In this document: piece after piece, positions 32,882 to 44,623 of the stretch
Layout: each line of letters opens with the position of its first letter
How positions within the stretch are numbered: position 1 is the stretch's first letter
NCBI GenBank assembly: GCA_030407085.1
Contig: CM059583.1
Coordinates: forward strand, 82,236,001-82,300,000
From: Trichopria drosophilae
Lineage: Eukaryota; Arthropoda; Insecta; Hymenoptera; Diapriidae
Length of the DNA: 64,000 nt
Direction of reading: 5' to 3'
Notes under the pieces: model-generated
Database searches by the model: none
The model's input: the letters and a program-made list of their open reading frames with translations, nothing else
What the model was told of the DNA's origin: nothing
Translations under genes and position numbers: made by a program

Positions 32882-33044
32882 AGAGTCCCTCTAGTCAGAG
32901 TTAAGCCAAGAGCCGGAAGCCGCCATTTTGTAGGTCTGGCCGACGCTCGAACTACTATAGGAATCTCTATTCGATCGTCGACCGGACCCAGAAAATGGCG
33001 GACAGGAAGTCTTCTCTTGGCTTAACTCTGACTAGAGGGACTCT
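32882..33044. mobile_element. 163-bp MITE with 30-bp TIRs
   Basis: AGAGTCCCTCTAGTCAGAGT at the left end is the start of a 30-base perfect inverted repeat (32882-32911 and 33015-33044). The inner sequence is also imperfectly palindromic (GCCGCCATTTTG and AAAATGGCGGAC). The ten bases AATGTCATGT stand on both sides (32872-32881 and 33045-33054). A 9-10 bp duplication suggests a Mutator-like helper; an 8-bp family cannot be excluded. The right copy overlaps the first bases of the gypsy LTR. Confidence 0.85.
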
Positions 33045-33051
33045 AATGTCA

Positions 33052-33304
33052 TGTGGGGATGTTGGTAATAGAGAACACTCAATCCGAACTCGGCCACATT
33101 CCGAGACTCATAAGCGAGGATAAATTAAGTAAACGCCGCGTAGTTAATTATTATATTTAACAGACCGACTAGTGCGGAAATACATCCGCGCGTATTAACT
33201 GCCCGACAGCCACTGACTCTACATATAGTAAATTACATATCTCTATTGTGAGGAACGGTCTCACGTGACCTAACCAATACTAGGCGGTAAACTCGCCCAT
33301 AATA
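33052..33304 (-). repeat. Gypsy 3' LTR
   Basis: About 253 bp, starting TGTGGGGATG. The inner boundary is placed beside the C-rich complement of a polypurine tract (ACTCCCCCCT at 33304-33313). The exact end is approximate. Confidence 0.7.
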
Positions 33305-33419
33305 CTCCCCCCTGTGAATTGAAGCATTTTTTACGTAGTTTTAATCTTACAACGTTACTTAACATAAATCTGCTTATATGAACAAAACACGCTTTTATAT
33401 AAATTCAGATCTAAATCGA

Positions 33420-35095
33420 TCTCTTTTTCAGCTTCAAATATGGCTGTCAATTCCCTGTCGTAAGTGCTGAAATTCATTTGAGCTGGGGAAAACTTTCGAG
33501 AAAAGAAAGCAGAGGTACCCAGTGACCCGAGGACTTTTGTTCCAGCGCTGCACTCATCGCGTGGCCCAAAGCATCCGAGACTAAACGAATTTCAGCATCC
33601 AAAGAAGGGTGGTGCAACATTGTTGCATTAAGAAGGGCTTGTTTAGTTCATTCAAAAGCCTCGTTAGCTTTGGGATTCCACGGAACCTCGTGTTGATCGT
33701 TACGCTTACTATCGCAAAGAAAGACGTTTAAGGGTGCTTGGATACGGGCAATACGAGGGATGCTGCGGCGGCAAAAATTCATCATTCCTAAAAACCTACG
33801 TAGGTCGTTGATGGTACGAGGAAGTTGTGTATTTTTTACGGCCTCGACTTTATTTTCGGTCGGTTTGAATACCTGTGGAGTTATTAAATGTCCTAAAAAT
33901 TCCAGTTCCGTTGTGCCAAGCGCGCATTTCCCGATATTAAGGCGTAAATTGTATTTGGTTAATAAAATAAAAACTGTTCGCAGATGGTTCTCATGCTCAC
34001 TCGCGCTAGAGGATGCAATAAGAACATCATCGAGATTAATAACAACAAAATCGAGATGACCCAAAATACGATACATGTATCTCTGGAATGACTTTCCAGC
34101 ATTACGGAGACCGAATGTCATAGTGGTGTACTCGAATAACCCGAAAGGGGTGATAACCGCAGTTTTCGGGATATCTTCGGGGGCGACGCGAATTTGGTGA
34201 TACGCGCGTTGAAGATCTAGCTTGGAAAATATCTTCTTACCGTGAAGATTCGCCGAAAAATCATGAATGTGTGGTATCGGGTATTTGTCCGGAATCGTCA
34301 CCGAGTTCAGTCACCTAAAATAGCCACAAATGCGCCAAGATCCGTCCTTTTTGTGAACCATATGAATGGGACTGGCCCAGGGATTGTCCGATGATCGACA
34401 AATGCCGTCGTCGACGAGGCACCTGAATTCGGCCTTAGCTTCCGCAAGTTTTTGAGGTGGAAGCCGACGAGGATGTTCGGCCAATGGTCGTCACGATGTG
34501 ATGTAAAATATCACTATTTGTCGACGGTGCTTCTAAATGGGATCCAATAAGCTGCGGAAATGACGCGAGCATGCGAGAATATTGGCAGGACGGATTCACT
34601 ATGCTCACAGAAGATGTACAAGTTACCGTATTATTTAAATACATAAATGACTGTGTCGATCTATCTAATAATTTTTTTGTATCGAATGTCAACTACTAAA
34701 TCGAAATGTCCGATAACATCTACGCCAAGAATTGGAGCCGGAATGTCCGCGATTATGAATTTCCAGGTAAACGTGGGACGAGGGCTTAATTTAAGGCATA
34801 GTGACCGAAAACCGTACGTCGGTATGCGCGTGTCGTTGGCTGCAAAAAGACTGAAGTAAGATTGCGAACAGCGATCTAATTCAGTCGCAGGGACAAGCGA
34901 GAGATCCGAACCCGTGTCAACCAGAAAATTCATACCGGAGTTGAAATCGCGAACATGGAGACGCTTACCATTCTTCCCGCCACCCGCGGTCTCTTTACGA
35001 GGAGGTGGATTTATTCCCCCGAACGGCCGCTCACCCACGAACACGGTTCGCGGCACGACCTTGCCTCTTTCCCATATTTTTTGTGAAAAAAGCAT
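33420..35095 (-). pseudogene. Gypsy pol: protease, RT, partial RNase H
   Basis: Protease: NFLVDTGSDLSLVP and IIADIPAPILGVD in 34661-35095. [45 protein letters not shown] and FLGHLIT in 33648-34301. The catalytic box reads INLDDV instead of the usual Y/F.DD, so its first residue is altered. RNase H: LVSDALGHAMSAAL and YDRELTAIFEAEK, read below 33648. The N-terminal RT linker at 34301-34661 is frameshifted. Integrase is missing, so the copy is not autonomous. Confidence 0.85.
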
Positions 35096-35328
35096 AATTT
35101 TACCGGGCTTTTCGAAGAACTTCGCTATTGATTAGATCTATTTCTAGATTTCGAGCGAGAACGCAGTTGATTTTTTCGATTGTCGTTAAAGCATGCTCTA
35201 ACAGCTTCCTTTATTATCGACGACAACTTTTTGATCGAATACTCGGAATTAAAATCGTGCGACTTTGAACGCGAATTTTCCGATTTCTGCGAAACTGCGG
35301 AAATCTGGTGAATCTGTGAGCCGGAGAT

Positions 35329-35940
35329 TTAAATTATTGAATCAACTATTTCGGCTAATTTACTAAGATCGGTAATCTCGGAAACTGCCAAAATCGCACG
35401 AGTTCGCGAGGGAAGCTGATCGAGGAAAATCAAGACTTTTTCGCCGCATCTACCGTCATTCAGGCCTCTTAGGTGATGCAACACGACAGAGGACTTCCCG
35501 TTTGTCAAAATATGTCCTTTAAAATGGCGACGCAATTTATCCTCAGGGGAGGTAGCAAAAGTTGCCAAAATAGGAACTTTAATATCGTTAAATAAATTGC
35601 TTTTATCTGGCTTTGCTATAATATCGCGACAGTACGCGACGCCTTCCATCTCAAGAGCCAAAATTACGTAATCTCCCATCGTCGTCTGATCGATAATTCG
35701 CGATGTACGGAATGTGGATTCGAGTTAAAGAAACCATAAGGCAGGATCCTCGCGATAAAATGCCGGTAATTTCGGATCGCGATAAGATTCAACTCGATTT
35801 CCGGAATCCGCATTCCGTGCAGGATTAGCGTTAGCGGCTCCATTTTCGATTAATTCGCGAATTTGAGCTTCGAGCTCAGCAATGCGAGCTCGTTCGCCAG
35901 ACATTTTATTTTCCGTGTAAAAATCATACAAATATTCGAA
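35329..35940 (-). pseudogene. Gypsy gag
   Basis: The frame that starts near 35904 (MSGERARIAELEAQIRELIE) gives a short coiled coil, then LPAFYREDPALWF. The frame at 35329-35679 continues as a gag core with FATSPEDKLRRHF and FLDQLPSRTRAILA. The two are out of frame with each other around 35690-35725. No zinc knuckle is visible. The pattern is that of insect CsRn1-type gag. Confidence 0.7.
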
Positions 35941-36655
35941 AATTGTTTGAAAAATTATTGCAAAAATTCGCAACACAAAGAACAATCCCGATAGAAAATG
36001 TGTCAAAATTCGAATAAAATGAAAATCGCGATATTTTTTATAAACGCCCGCGATACAAAATGGCGTCGGTCGCCGAGAAACGCTTACTTTAAAATTCAAA
36101 AAATCGCTGCTGAAGATCCGTGGAAATCGTTAACGTCACCTCGTTGACATGGATGTAGAAAGCCTCTATCGGTTAACATCAATTAGGTGTCCTTGGTGTT
36201 TCAACACGTTTTTGCCAAAACGTTGTCCCATGGCGGCGTGGCTCGATGAAAACGTGGTTGATCGAAGGACGCCGTCATCCAATCGTTGATTTAAAAATTT
36301 TCAAAAATTGGATTTTCCAAAGACCAAGCAGTATAAAAATCGTCAGCAAACGATGTTTTAATGTTTTTCAGGTCGGTAAAGTAAAAAAATTAAAGTTCTT
36401 GATACGAACTAAGGCATGTGGCTGCTGCAGCGTGGCTTCGAACAGCGATGCAAACTGGCGGCTAGATGGACGCCACGACAAAATAAAAATTGCATCATTA
36501 ATTTTCAAGCATAAAAATTAGCGGCTCACTACGCGGCACTTAACGGTGACACGTTTCGAAGTTCTGAAAAAAACTATGACGTTTTCAAAACGGAAAAGAC
36601 GCCATGCCGCAACCGAAAAACGTGCTTGAATCCTCGCGATCTTCTTCGACGATAT

Positions 36656-36671
36656 CACGTCGGGGTCACCA
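36656..36671 (-). promoter_or_regulatory. Gypsy primer-binding site, Trp tRNA
   Basis: The plus strand reads CACGTCGGGGTCACCA, identical to the 3' end of insect Trp tRNA including CCA. The minus strand is therefore a 16-base primer site, three bases from the 5' LTR. CsRn1-clade elements are known to use Trp tRNA. Confidence 0.85.
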
Positions 36672-36674
36672 ATG

Positions 36675-36771
36675 TGTGGGGATGTTGGTAATAGAGAACA
36701 CACAATCCGAACTCGGCCACATTCCGAGACTCATAAGCGAGGATAAATTAAGTAAACGCAGCGTAGTTAAC
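36675..36771 (-). repeat. Gypsy 5' LTR, truncated
   Basis: It matches the 3' LTR for about 97 bp, to GCGTAGTTAA, then stops. The rest has been lost or replaced. Confidence 0.8.
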
Positions 36772-36896
36772 ATATGTAAATCCGTCATGTAACTTGCATG
36801 TATGAAGATGTCTACATTCATGTGTGCATGCATGAATCCATCCATATAGGAAGGGTATGGGATCGAGGCGGCACGGCATACGGGAGCAGGAAGGGA

Positions 36897-36927
<31 letters not shown>

Positions 36928-39248
36928 TTTTATAATATAATCACAGAAAACGAAATTATTTGAAATATAAAATAACTTAATTATTTTGTCTTTAACTCCT
37001 CATATCTTTTACAATAATTGGAATTTTTCAATGAAATTTTTAGGAAATATGCAGTATTCTATCTACAAACTAACGTATTTTTTCCAAATTATGGTTAGTT
37101 ATTACGGACATTTTTTAAAAATTGGTTTTTGTTTTACTGCACAAAATTGACATTGAAAGCTTCAAACACTTCGGGAGTCGAGGGAATTTCAATAAATCAA
37201 AATTTCCTTCGCACCGAAAATTCGAGGAAGGTGCAAAGAAGTTTTTTGTAAAGTTATAGACTAATCTGACTTGTAGTTTTATTGAAATTTCCTCGATTGG
37301 AAAAAAATTGAAATTTCCGCGATTTCGAAAAAAATTCGCGTAATTAATTTTCCTATTAAGATATCTAATGAAAACTTTAAAATTCGAAAGTCAAAAAATT
37401 ACAAGCCGAGGGGCCAACAAATTCTCCGGCGTTTCGCGCGTATCTCCTTTTGATCGCCAGGGGTTCAATTATATACAACTATATTATATGAAATAAAATT
37501 ATATAAAATGTATAATGAAGAAGAAAGTTTAATTAAAATATTTGTCATTCATTCCAAAAATTAATCATATGTAGTAGGTTGTGAATATCAACTCCATTAT
37601 ATGCAACAATTTCATTACAATTGGTACACGAGTTACAGAAATTGTCATACATTATTCTCTTTTTCATTTATTCAACCGAACAATTTTAGTTCATAATATT
37701 TTTATTAAATCGATTAACTGCATAGAATGTAATGAAAAAGAACAAATGTTATTGCTGACGTAATCGAAATTACTATAGTATGTGTAGTCTTAGATCATTT
37801 TCAATAGATATTTTTTTCATTTTTTTTTGTCGTCACTAGAATTAAAAATATTCTAAATATTTACATGCTAAAGAAATATTTCCTGACCTGCTTTTGCTAA
37901 GTTTGCACGTAAATGAAATACTGAAAACTTCAATAAAAATTAATTAAGGAAAAGAAAATCTAAGTGTTCAAAAGAATTTGAAAGATACTACAAAGATACG
38001 AAGTTTGAAGGTGGATGTAGGACAATTTATTAACAGATTACGTTTTTGTCGTATATGTTCATTTCAATTCTTTTTTCATACTTTCAATATCGGTTGAAAA
38101 CCGATTTAAAAGAAAAAATGTTTGAGCTTGTTTTTACACAAAAGTTTTTATAGTTACTAATTTTAAATTTTTTTCATGAAACTTGGAACGACTATAACTC
38201 TTCAACAATTCATCTGAGAAACTCCAACTGGTGCTCATTTTACAGCTAATATCATCCTCTTCAAAACTGTTTGGGTACTACTACTGTCTAGTAAAAATAC
38301 TTATTTACAAAAAGTACATTAAAATAAACATTTTTCATACTTTTTGTTTGTACCATCGTGAATTTATGATCAAAATGATTTTTTTATTAAAGATATAGAT
38401 TCAAAATTTAATTATCTAAAACTTTTGCTATAAGCACTTTTCGAGTAATTATTGATTTTATTGAAAAAAAAGTTTCGATTGTGCGTTAATTTGTTTATGA
38501 AATCGTACATCAAGTTTCATCGATATGAATACCTATTATTTTCTAATAGATTCTACGCGACTAACGAATTTTCCATTATGTACCACAAACCATGGGATTG
38601 AATGTAATTAAGTTCCAAACCAATACATCCCTGGTTTTTTTATCTGTTCAGTATGAAGCACTACTGACAGAAATAAATAAGAAATATATCCATTTTACAG
38701 GCAATATACAAATAAAATATTTTTTCTTTCTTATTGCAAAAATAGATCTGTTGATAAACATCGTAGTTGTGAAAAGTAGAGTCAAGATATCAAAACCAAA
38801 GCCAAAATCCAAAACCAATAGTGCAATGCATAAATATCCATTCAGAAGTTTAAAGCGCCAACTTTATTTTGACCCCTTTATTTTTGTTTCTTGACCGTTT
38901 TCGACCTACAAAATGACAGCATGTCCAAAAATGAAACACGCATATTGTTTATCACTTTAGAATTTTTTCACCACTTATAAGTCGAATCCATTTAAAATTC
39001 ATATTTCGAGATAGAGGAAGCTGAGGCGAAGGAGCGAGCGGGGCGAAGTGACGAATCTGAAATATTTCCATTATGATCATACTGATTGTAAAATATCATA
39101 TGAGGTTTCTTTGTTTACACCATTTTACACATTTTGAGGCATAATATTTCATTTTTCGTTCTCTTACCTACCTTTGAGAGCGAAAAATGTAATTTTTTAA
39201 CAACATTTTTAAGTCATTTTCCTGTACTTTGTTCTCAGATTGGTCAAT
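36772..39248. other. AT-rich DNA, (GA)n tract, no gene recognised
   Basis: A (GA)n microsatellite runs from about 36892 to 36927. The remainder is AT-rich with no domain, splice pattern or repeat that I can support. It may be intronic to the candidate exon at 43530. Confidence 0.45.
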
Positions 39249-39406
39249 ATTTTCATTTTGGCAGTTGCAGCGCTTTAGAAGATTTCGGATTTGCAACACG
39301 AAAACGAGGCAGCCTGCCCGACACGGACGATCCGATCGATCTGCAACCAAATAAGCAAAGGAAACTTTTGTTAGCAAATCAAACCCAGCCAACCGATTCT
39401 TCAACC

Positions 39407-40148
39407 ATGGCATCGTTTAATCCACCGATAACATTGGAGACACTGCAGAAATCGCTACTTGCTGCGATGCAACAGCTTCAGTCGGGTATTACAAACTGTA
39501 CCTCTCAAATCGTGGCGGTAAAGTCTACGGTGGACCAGATCAACACCGATCTAACGTCGCGCCTGGGTTTTTTGGAAGGACGGATCGACAACCAGGACTC
39601 AATCATCAAAACGCTCACGGCCAAGCTCGAAACGCAAGAAAAAACTCTTAAGAGGAAGAACATCATCCTTACGGGGTTTGTTTCTGGACCGGGTTCGCTA
39701 AGGAAAGAGATTGCGAAATTCCTTTCTGCCAAGTTTCTACTCGAGTCTTCGCTTGCCGCCGCTAGGCAAATCCGCATAAATTCTCCGGCTTATATCGCAG
39801 AATTAATGTTAGAAGATGATAAATTTCTAATATTGTCCCCCGGACTATATCGATAGAGAGCGCCTCAAAGCCTACAAGGTTAGAGTAGCTCGCCGTGCCG
39901 CCGCTTCTACTGGCGCGTCCTTCAAAAAAAAGGGAGATGCCATAGCCACTAATCACGTTTGGCTGAAATGGTCGGAAGCGGACCAGGAATTTAACATCCC
40001 ATGCTCCGAGTCTGAAGGAGGGAGAAATCCGGGCCCGGCCCGCTCAGCTTCTGCCAGTCGAGTGCAAGCTAACTCTGGGCAGAAAATTTCAAATGCACCG
40101 TCAACTATGGACATCGAAGTACTTTCGTCATCCGGCGAAACGGGTTTT
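39407..40148 (+). pseudogene. LINE ORF1 with coiled coil
   Basis: I place the start at the ATG at 39407 (ACCATGG context). A heptad-like region follows (about residues 30-95: SQIVAVKSTVDQINTDL, LEGRIDNQDSIIKTLTAKLE), then KRKNIILTGF and LEDD, the layout of an L1-like RNA-binding ORF1. The frame stops at 39856. The rest (DRERLKAYKVRVARRAA) continues in another frame to about 40148, so one frameshift lies near 39845. Confidence 0.7.
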
Positions 40149-40249
40149 TAATTTGTCCCCGTCCTCTGTCTTCTGTTAATGTTTCATCGTCGTCGTCTTC
40201 AGCTACAGCTTCTTCGCCACTTCGTTTTAAGTCGCCCATTCGTCATAAC

Positions 40250-43070
40250 ATCTTAAAAATAGTTTTCTGGAACGCTCGCGGTTTTTTTAATATCAAAAAG
40301 AATTGTTTTTATTCTGCGCACAAAATTATAAATTTTTCGGAAACCTGGCGGGACTACGAAATTCGCACAGAAGACCTGCCTACTAGTCATTCAGTGATTA
40401 ATTCACCAGCCATCCCCGCCAGTAATCTTGGCCGTTGTAGCGGAGGCCTTTTGTCTTTAATAAGTCCCAACTTTAATTTCACTTATTTAAACTCGTCACC
40501 TTATTGACTTTTTTACAAATTAAATATGCATCCGCTCAATCTAATTGTAGGCACTTTTTATTTTTCTCCTCTCTCCGATTTAGAACCATTGCTCTCCTCC
40601 TTACAAACTGTTCTAGATTCTCGGAATGACCAGTTTCCAGACTATATTTTTATTTTAGGAGGCGATTTCAATTGCCGAGTGGGCCTATATGACCCATTAA
40701 GCGATGTAAATCAAATTTTTGAAGAGTCCTCTATGCGAGTATCCAGATGATCTTATGACGAGGCTTCCAACCGACGTGGAACCCTCTTGTCTGATTTTAT
40801 GTCCAGAAACAATTTTGCCTTATTAAATGGCCGAACGACCAGTGACTTTCCGGTACATCATACTTTTCTCGGACAAAGAGGTTTCAGTGCCGTTGACCTT
40901 CTCTGCGTCTCGATATCACACGTACAATATATTCACGACCTTACGATTGGCGATTATCTTTACGGCTCTGACCATCTGCCAGTGGCTGTAGAACTTTATC
41001 TCTCTGAGGATAACTTTTCCTTACGGGCACTCGTTCAAGATCCTGTAATCCGTCGTGTGACTCGTTATCTGAACCTCTCGGACGGGGCAAACAATGCATC
41101 TGCGTCATTTCAAGCGTTTCTCGAGACCTCGTTTCAAAGCGCCGTTTCTTCTGACTGTAACGAACTCGACGAGCATCATATCATATTAACCCGTTTCGTC
41201 CTGAAATGCCGTAAATTTTGACTTCTTTTCATCAGGTGCTTTCTTAGGGAAAAAATTCACTCAATCGTTATGATATAACCATACCTATTGTATTTTTTCT
41301 CGAACTTTCTAAATCCGGTTTCAAATTGACCACATCTGCCGCCATTTTTTTACTATGGCGGTTTAAACATAAAAAAATTGTGAATTTTGAAAAAATTTCT
41401 TCGTATTTTTGAACAGCAAACCGTGTTCGGAACAAGCTAAGTCTCTGTATCTGGTGGAGTAATTAGTTACACTAAAAGATAGGATGGTTATTAATTCTCC
41501 ATTCAAAATGGCGGCTTCAAAATGGCGGTTCTCAGTCAAAATTTTGTTGACAAATTTCTGGACAAGCAATGTCTGTCCGCTAAGAGAGCTCTTGCGCGTG
41601 CTCTGAGACATATGAGTGGGTCTGGATACAACCTGGCTGCATCGGATGAATTTAGAGAATCTCGTCGGTCTTACTCGTAACTATTATCAACCAAAAAACT
41701 CTCTTACGAAACTAATATTGTCAGCAGATTTGCGGCAGTTCGCAACTCAGCAGATTTTTGGTCAACAGTTCGGCAATTTCGAAACCTACAATTCGTCATC
41801 AAGTGTCAGATGAAGACTGGGATACGTTCTTCCTTATGAACTTTCCGCAAATAGAACTGTTGCCCGAGCAGTATTTTGGTAGTTTCGACCCCGCGCTGGA
41901 CTCACCTCTTTCTATGTATGAACTTAGGGACAGTCTGAGAACCTTGAAGGTAGGAAAAGCCATCGGTCCAGATAAAATTCCGGCTGAACTTTTCAAGCTT
42001 ATGGATGACCAATGGCTTTCTCTCCTGTCGCTTTTTCATAGAAGCGGAGGCCTTCCCTTCGGGATGGGCTGATTCGTCGATCTTTACGTTGTACAAGAAG
42101 GGTGCGCGTAAAGATCCTTCTAATTACCGTCTAATAGCAATAACTAACGCCCTGGTGAACATTTTTTCGAAGATTCTATGTACACGCCTGTCCAAGTGGT
42201 TATCGCAAAGAGACATTTTACCGGAAGAACAATCCGGCTTTCGTGGTGGGAGGAGGGCGTAGAATAATATCTTCTGCCTCCTCGCATCCGCGCAGGTCCT
42301 TTTGAGGCGTCGGAACGCGAAACTTTTTAGCCTCTTCGTAGATTTTAAGAGGGCTTTTGATTCCGTCCTCATGCTCTTCTATGGCGAAAGCTACTTGGAC
42401 TAGGTGTCAGCGCTAAATTCGTCAGGGTGCTTTATCGTTCCGCGTCAGTGTTGTACAATAATAAAAATGGAGAACCGTCGCGCTTCACTGTAACTGTAGG
42501 TGTACTTCAAGGCGAAATTCTGAGTCCCCTATAATTTATTTTATATCTTTCAGACATAGTCACTTTTTTTAGGACAATAAGCGCCGAGGTCTGGGCGGAA
42601 GCTGGGTCGCAACTAATTGCTAAATATGCAGATTCCTGCAGAGCCAAAGATCTGGCGAGATATTTTAATTCTGAAAATGTACAGCTGCCTATCTACCTTC
42701 AGCTCACTGACTCGTCGTATACGCTGTATCCGTCCCGTCTGCCTCTGCCCTGTCTAAGAGTGAGGGCTCAACTTAGAATAGCAACGGTCTTTGCGCATTC
42801 GCTCTCAGTTTCCGGATGCCTCTTAGCTATAACCCGCAATCACCGTGCTCTCTGTGCAACCAGACAGCTCCTGACTCTCTTCGTCATATTTTTACAGAAT
42901 GCCCTTCACTTGCACCAGTCCGACGCGATTTTGCCGAAAATTTACCCATGTGCATTCCGAGTAATCTTCTTTGCGTTCTGATCTGTAACCCAGATCTTTT
43001 ATCAGCGAAGACTTTACTTCGATTCGTGAGGGCAACTCTTGTGAGAAGACAATTTTTGTCAGGCGATTAG
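40250..43070 (+). pseudogene. LINE ORF2: APE endonuclease, RT, zinc knuckle
   Basis: Endonuclease: LKIVFWNARGFF at about 40254, ILGGDFNCRVG near 40660, and YGSDHLPVAVEL near 40965. RT: GKAIGPDKIPAELFKL and WADSSIFTLYKKGARKDPSN in 41758-42262, then FVDFKRAFDS near 42340 and GVLQGEILSPL near 42500. The active-site box reads KYADS near 42625 in place of YADD and is followed directly by the C-terminal region, so the RT thumb is lost. A CCHC knuckle (CSLCNQTAPDSLRHIFTEC) lies in 42816-43070. Several stops and frame changes separate the pieces. Confidence 0.82.
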
Positions 43071-43529
43071 TTTTAGTTTTAGATTAATTTTAGTTTTAAT
43101 CTTAAATCCAGCGCATTTTTTAGTCTTGATATTGTCTTTTTCTGTTCTTTCTAATGTTTTTTCGTTTCGGCGTTTTCCGTTTTCTTTTTTAATAAATTCC
43201 CCACATGTATCTGTGAAGCCTCTCCCGGTCTATTCCGGAACTCATCTCTCAACATGATGTATCCCATATGAGAGCAATAAACACAAATAAAATACAAAAA
43301 AATTTTCATTTTGGCAGTTTAATAATCACTATTTATATGTTTATTCTAAGAGTATATTTTTTGGACTTATTTATAAAAAATTAATTATACCCTTTTGTGT
43401 GTTTATAATGAGATATAGTACCTGGAAGTCCAAATGATACTTTGGGGCGAAATTTTTTCTCGGATCCCTTTTCTGTGATTATTTTTTAATGCAGAATTCA
43501 CTTTTGATAAATGCATTGACTAATTACAG

Positions 43530-43675
43530 ATGAAGTTAAAATAGGAGATCCTGGTATAACACGGGTATTCAAATCTCCCGAAGATGCAATTACTTTCCTT
43601 GCTGATGTTGGAAACTTTGATATATCTGAAGAGGTTCATTCCGCCATTGTGGAAATTTTATTTTTATTAAAATAA
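43530..43675 (+). CDS. Possible terminal exon of an unknown host gene
   Basis: A splice acceptor (TTGACTAATTACAG) at 43529 is followed by an open frame of 47 codons and TAA at 43673-43675, with AATAAA overlapping the stop. It reads EVKIGDPGITRVFKSPEDAI, then FLADVGNFDISEEVHSAIVE. Codon and residue use look like real protein, and no transposon family is recognised. I do not know the gene. Upstream exons were not found. If real, the LINE at 39267-43301 sits in its last intron. Confidence 0.4.
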
Positions 43676-43696
43676 ACAGTAAAACTTAAAAGATTA

Positions 43697-44621
43697 GGGG
43701 AGACCGGGGATATGTGTCCACGCTTTTTACATTTTGGTCGATTTCTCGTAAACTGTCTAAGATAATTAGCTTAAAATTGAATGTCATATACTTTAATCCT
43801 CCTATTTAAAAGGAGAGCAGTTTCAAACACTAGACTTGTAGTGTTTCGGAGCAATAAGTGTCTATAGACAACGGTTATGGCGTGGACAAATAGCCCCAAT
43901 AGCGGGGTCATTTGTTTACGCTTATGGGGGCCAACTGTCCACCTAATAAACTAACAATAATTGTTATAAATTTTCATGTTTATCGGTAATATTCATATTA
44001 CAAAACTATACCGATCTATAACATGTGTAAATAACGACGTGATTAAAGCATAACACACGTTTTTAGTCTATATACTTCGATTGAATAACCGATAAGGATG
44101 ACACATAGCGATATCATCTTTAATAGGCATACATAATGTGTATCATAGCCGACTCATTCGTTAAGTTTTATCTATAAATATAATACAATTAATATTATTT
44201 GAAGTTGTATTTATTCATTTACGTTGGCAATGCCTTGTAGACACCTAGCCCCTGCACTCTTTTTTTATCGTTAACGCATTACCAAATTTTTATGTAGTGG
44301 AATTAAAGTACGAAACTTATCATATCTGTAAAAGAAAGCCTTCTTGATATTATTATATGAAATTCATTTGATTTTGCGCTAAAATGGAAATCTGTCATGA
44401 TCTTTTCTTATGACGAATAATGTCAATAAATTTTACATCGCAGTTTCAAACGCTAACCGTACAGTTTCAGTATGTCGAAATGAAATAAATGCCTTAAGTA
44501 TCGCTTAGTTTTATTGCCGAAAATATTGTGTTCGATGTTTTTTAAATTTGAAGTAATTAATATTCAAGATAGATACCTTGTGGACAGATAGCCCACGTAG
44601 ACATCCAACCCCGGTCTCCCC
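43697..44621. mobile_element. ~925-bp MITE, TA target, GGGGAGACCGGGG ends
   Basis: GGGGAGACCGGGG at 43697 and its reverse complement ending at 44621 form 13-bp inverted repeats, each bordered by TA. Subterminal GTGTCCAC and GTGGACAG motifs are also inverted. There is no coding content. TA duplications fit a Tc1/mariner-mobilised element. Confidence 0.75.
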
Positions 44622-44623
44622 TA

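Larger units (their letters stand above)
33052..36771 (-). mobile_element. Ty3/gypsy retrotransposon, CsRn1-like, deleted
   Basis: LTR sequence TGTGGGGATGTTGGTAATAG stands at 33052 and again at 36675. Between them, on the minus strand, are gag, protease, RT and part of RNase H. Integrase is absent: the RNase H frame near 33420 runs almost directly into the polypurine tract at 33305-33316. The right (5') LTR is cut off at about 36771. The Trp-tRNA primer site and the protease/RT sequence type fit the CsRn1 clade. Confidence 0.85.
39267..43301 (+). mobile_element. APE-type LINE with ORF1, full span, degenerate
   Basis: The 18-base sequence ATTTTCATTTTGGCAGTT flanks both ends (39249-39266 and 43302-43319), a target-site duplication. 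Between them are ORF1, an APE endonuclease, RT fragments, a terminal CCHC knuckle and an A-rich 3' end (ACAAATAAAATACAAAAAAA). So it inserted with both ends present. Later damage includes frameshifts, about 340 bp of unrelated DNA near 41220-41560, and a deletion after the YAD of the RT active site. The clade was not resolved. Confidence 0.85.
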
